From positions 1 to 64,000 of the forward strand of contig CAXIWQ010000108.1 of NCBI GenBank assembly GCA_964036275.1: a stretch of 64,000 nt of DNA. The letters are read 5' to 3'. The position numbers were made by a program, and so were the translations under genes. This DNA comes from Litoditis marina. Its lineage: Eukaryota; Nematoda; Chromadorea; Rhabditida; Rhabditidae. The notes beneath the pieces were generated by a model. The model ran no database searches. It was not told the origin of the DNA and was given only the letters and a program-made list of their open reading frames with translations. Below, piece by piece: positions 62,615 through 64,000 of this stretch (its first letter is position 1; each line of letters opens with the position of its first letter).

Positions 62615-63191
62615 CTTAGGATGTATAAAATGGCCATTTAGGGGAGATGTATAAAATGGCCATTTAGGAGAGATGTATAAAATGGCCACTTAGGATGTAT
62701 AAAATGGCCACTTAGGATGTATAAAATGGCCATTTAGGGGAGATGTATAAAATGGCCACTTAGGATGTATAAAATGGCCATTTAGGAGAGATGTATAAAA
62801 TGGCCATTTAGGATGTATAAAATGGCCATTTAGGAGAGATGTATAAAATGGCCATTTAGGATGTATAAAATGGCCATTTAGGGGAGATGTATAAAATGGC
62901 CATTTAGGAGAGATGTATAAAATGGCCACTTAGGATGTATAAAATGGCCACTTAGGATGTATAAAATGGCCATTTAGGGGAGATGTATAAAATGGCCACT
63001 TAGGATGTATAAAATGGCCATTTAGGAGAGATGTATAAAATGGCCATTTAGGATGTATAAAATGGCCATTTAGGAGAGATGTATAAAATGGCCATTTAGG
63101 ATGTATAAAATGGCCATTTAGGGGAGATGTATAAAATGGCCATTTAGGAGAGATGTATAAAATGGCCACTTAGGATGTATAAAATGGCCAT
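62615..63191. repeat. 240-bp tandem duplication near window end
   Basis: Bases 62615-62951 match 62855-63191 at an offset of 240. The surrounding 62.9-64.0 kb also copies 50.4-51.5 kb (offset 12471, then 12467), including the GGTTGTATAAAATGG unit at 63981 and 51514. Confidence 0.82.
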
Positions 63192-64000
63192 TTAGGATGT
63201 ATAAAATGGCCATTCAGGGGAGATGTATAAAATGGCCATTTAGGATGTATAAAATGGCCACTTAGGAAGTATAAAATGGCCATTTAGGAGAGATGTATAA
63301 AATGGCCATTTAGGATGTATAAAATGGCCATTTAGGGGAGATGTATAAAATGGCCATTTAGGAGAGATGTATAAAATGGCCATTTAGGATGTATAAAATG
63401 GCCATTTAGGGGAGATGTATAAAATGGCCATTTAGGATGTATAAAATGGCCACTTAGGATGTATAAAATGGCCACTTAGGATGTATAAAATGGCCATTTA
63501 GGGGAGATGTATAAAATGGCCACTTAGGATGTATAAAATGGCCATTTAGGAGAGATGTATAAAATGGCCATTTAGGATGTATAAAATGGCCATTTAGGAG
63601 AGATGTATAAAATGGCCATTTAGGATGTATAAAATGGCCATTTAGGGGAGATGTATAAAATGGCCATTTAGGAGAGATGTATAAAATGGCCACTTAGGAT
63701 GTATAAAATGGCCATTTAGGATGTATAAAATGGCCATTCAGGGGAGATGTATAAAATGGCCATTTAGGATGTATAAAATGGCCACTTAGGAAGTATAAAA
63801 TGGCCATTTAGGAGAGATGTATTAAATGGCCATTTAGGGGAGATGTATAAAATGGCCATTTAGGATGTATAAAATGGCCATTTAGGGAAGATGTATAAAA
63901 TGGCCATTTAGGATGTATAAAATGGCCATTTAGGAAGTATAAAATGGCCATTCAGGGGAGATGTATAAAATGGCCATTTAGGTTGTATAAAATGGCCATT

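Larger units (their letters stand above)
25367..64000. repeat. Satellite array, right part (22/26-bp units)
   Basis: Same core as the left part, continuing past the window end. CCACTTAGG and CCATTCAGG units are frequent here. A GAGTATAAAATGG 22-bp variant is common from about 38.6 to 44.8 kb and again from 47 to 62 kb. At a mean spacing near 24 bp, the two parts together hold roughly 2,200 units (an estimate from length, not a count). CpG is almost absent; the few seen come from point changes such as AAAACGGCC near 31600 and 32030. No gene is visible in the whole 38.6 kb. Confidence 0.98.

Noticed and set aside
3529..63693. Dozens of minus-strand open frames of 63-223 codons with PKWPFYTS / LNGHFI repeats
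   Set aside because: They exist because alternating 22- and 26-bp units sum to 48, a multiple of three, and two of the three frames of the unit have no stop. They break wherever two short units follow each other.
574..64000. Telomere-like motif TTTAGGG in 26-bp units
   Set aside because: It appears once per unit inside a longer repeat, never as a tandem heptamer or hexamer run.
574..64000. SRF CArG box in CCATTTAGG
   Set aside because: The A/T stretch is five bases, not the six required by CC(A/T)6GG.

Overview
The window is eukaryotic, most likely from a nematode or a related small metazoan. About 52.8 kb of the 64 kb is one short-unit satellite array. The only gene-bearing object is an intact-looking BEL/Pao LTR retrotransposon of 10,586 bp inserted in the array. 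The nematode guess is an inference from the BEL/Pao type, the tRNA-Gly primer site, the YVDN reverse-transcriptase motif and the style of the Gag zinc cluster. I see no rRNA, tRNA, CRISPR array, prokaryotic operon or host gene I can name.

Layout. Bases 1-573 are unique flank. Bases 574-14780 are the left part of the satellite. Bases 14781-25366 are the retrotransposon. Bases 25367-64000 are the right part of the satellite, which runs off the window. The unit has a near-invariant 20-base core, GTATAAAATGGCCATTTAGG, joined at 22-bp spacing (linker AT, or variants AA, GA) or 26-bp spacing (GGAGAT, AGAGAT, GAAGAT). 22- and 26-bp units often alternate to make a 48-bp dimer. Each unit carries the 12-bp palindrome AAATGGCCATTT and usually a TATAAAA motif. 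On top of this are higher-order repeats of about 170, 240, 528, 540, 600, 2400, 2466, 2808 and 3174 bp. There is also a perfect 74-bp inverted repeat exactly at one duplication junction (55042-55225).

The retrotransposon has two 450-bp LTRs that look identical by eye (TG...CA). A 5-bp target duplication, CATTT, restores the satellite unit when the element is removed. A 14-base primer site matches the 3' end of tRNA-Gly(GCC). A 1.26-kb leader follows, then a single 2164-codon Gag-Pol frame (Gag, zinc cluster, aspartic protease, reverse transcriptase, RNase H, integrase). A second 467-codon frame sits in the position where some relatives carry env. It is not an envelope protein: it has no signal peptide or membrane segment. 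Its C-terminus is a second copy of the Gag-type zinc cluster, preceded by a bipartite nuclear-localisation-like motif.

How the parts fit: the LTRs drive and terminate a full-length RNA, which is translated to Gag-Pol and reverse-transcribed from tRNA-Gly. The second protein may come from a spliced subgenomic RNA, because a consensus donor lies in the leader and an acceptor-like site lies 9 bases before its ATG. The satellite is older than the insertion and is still being reshaped by duplication.
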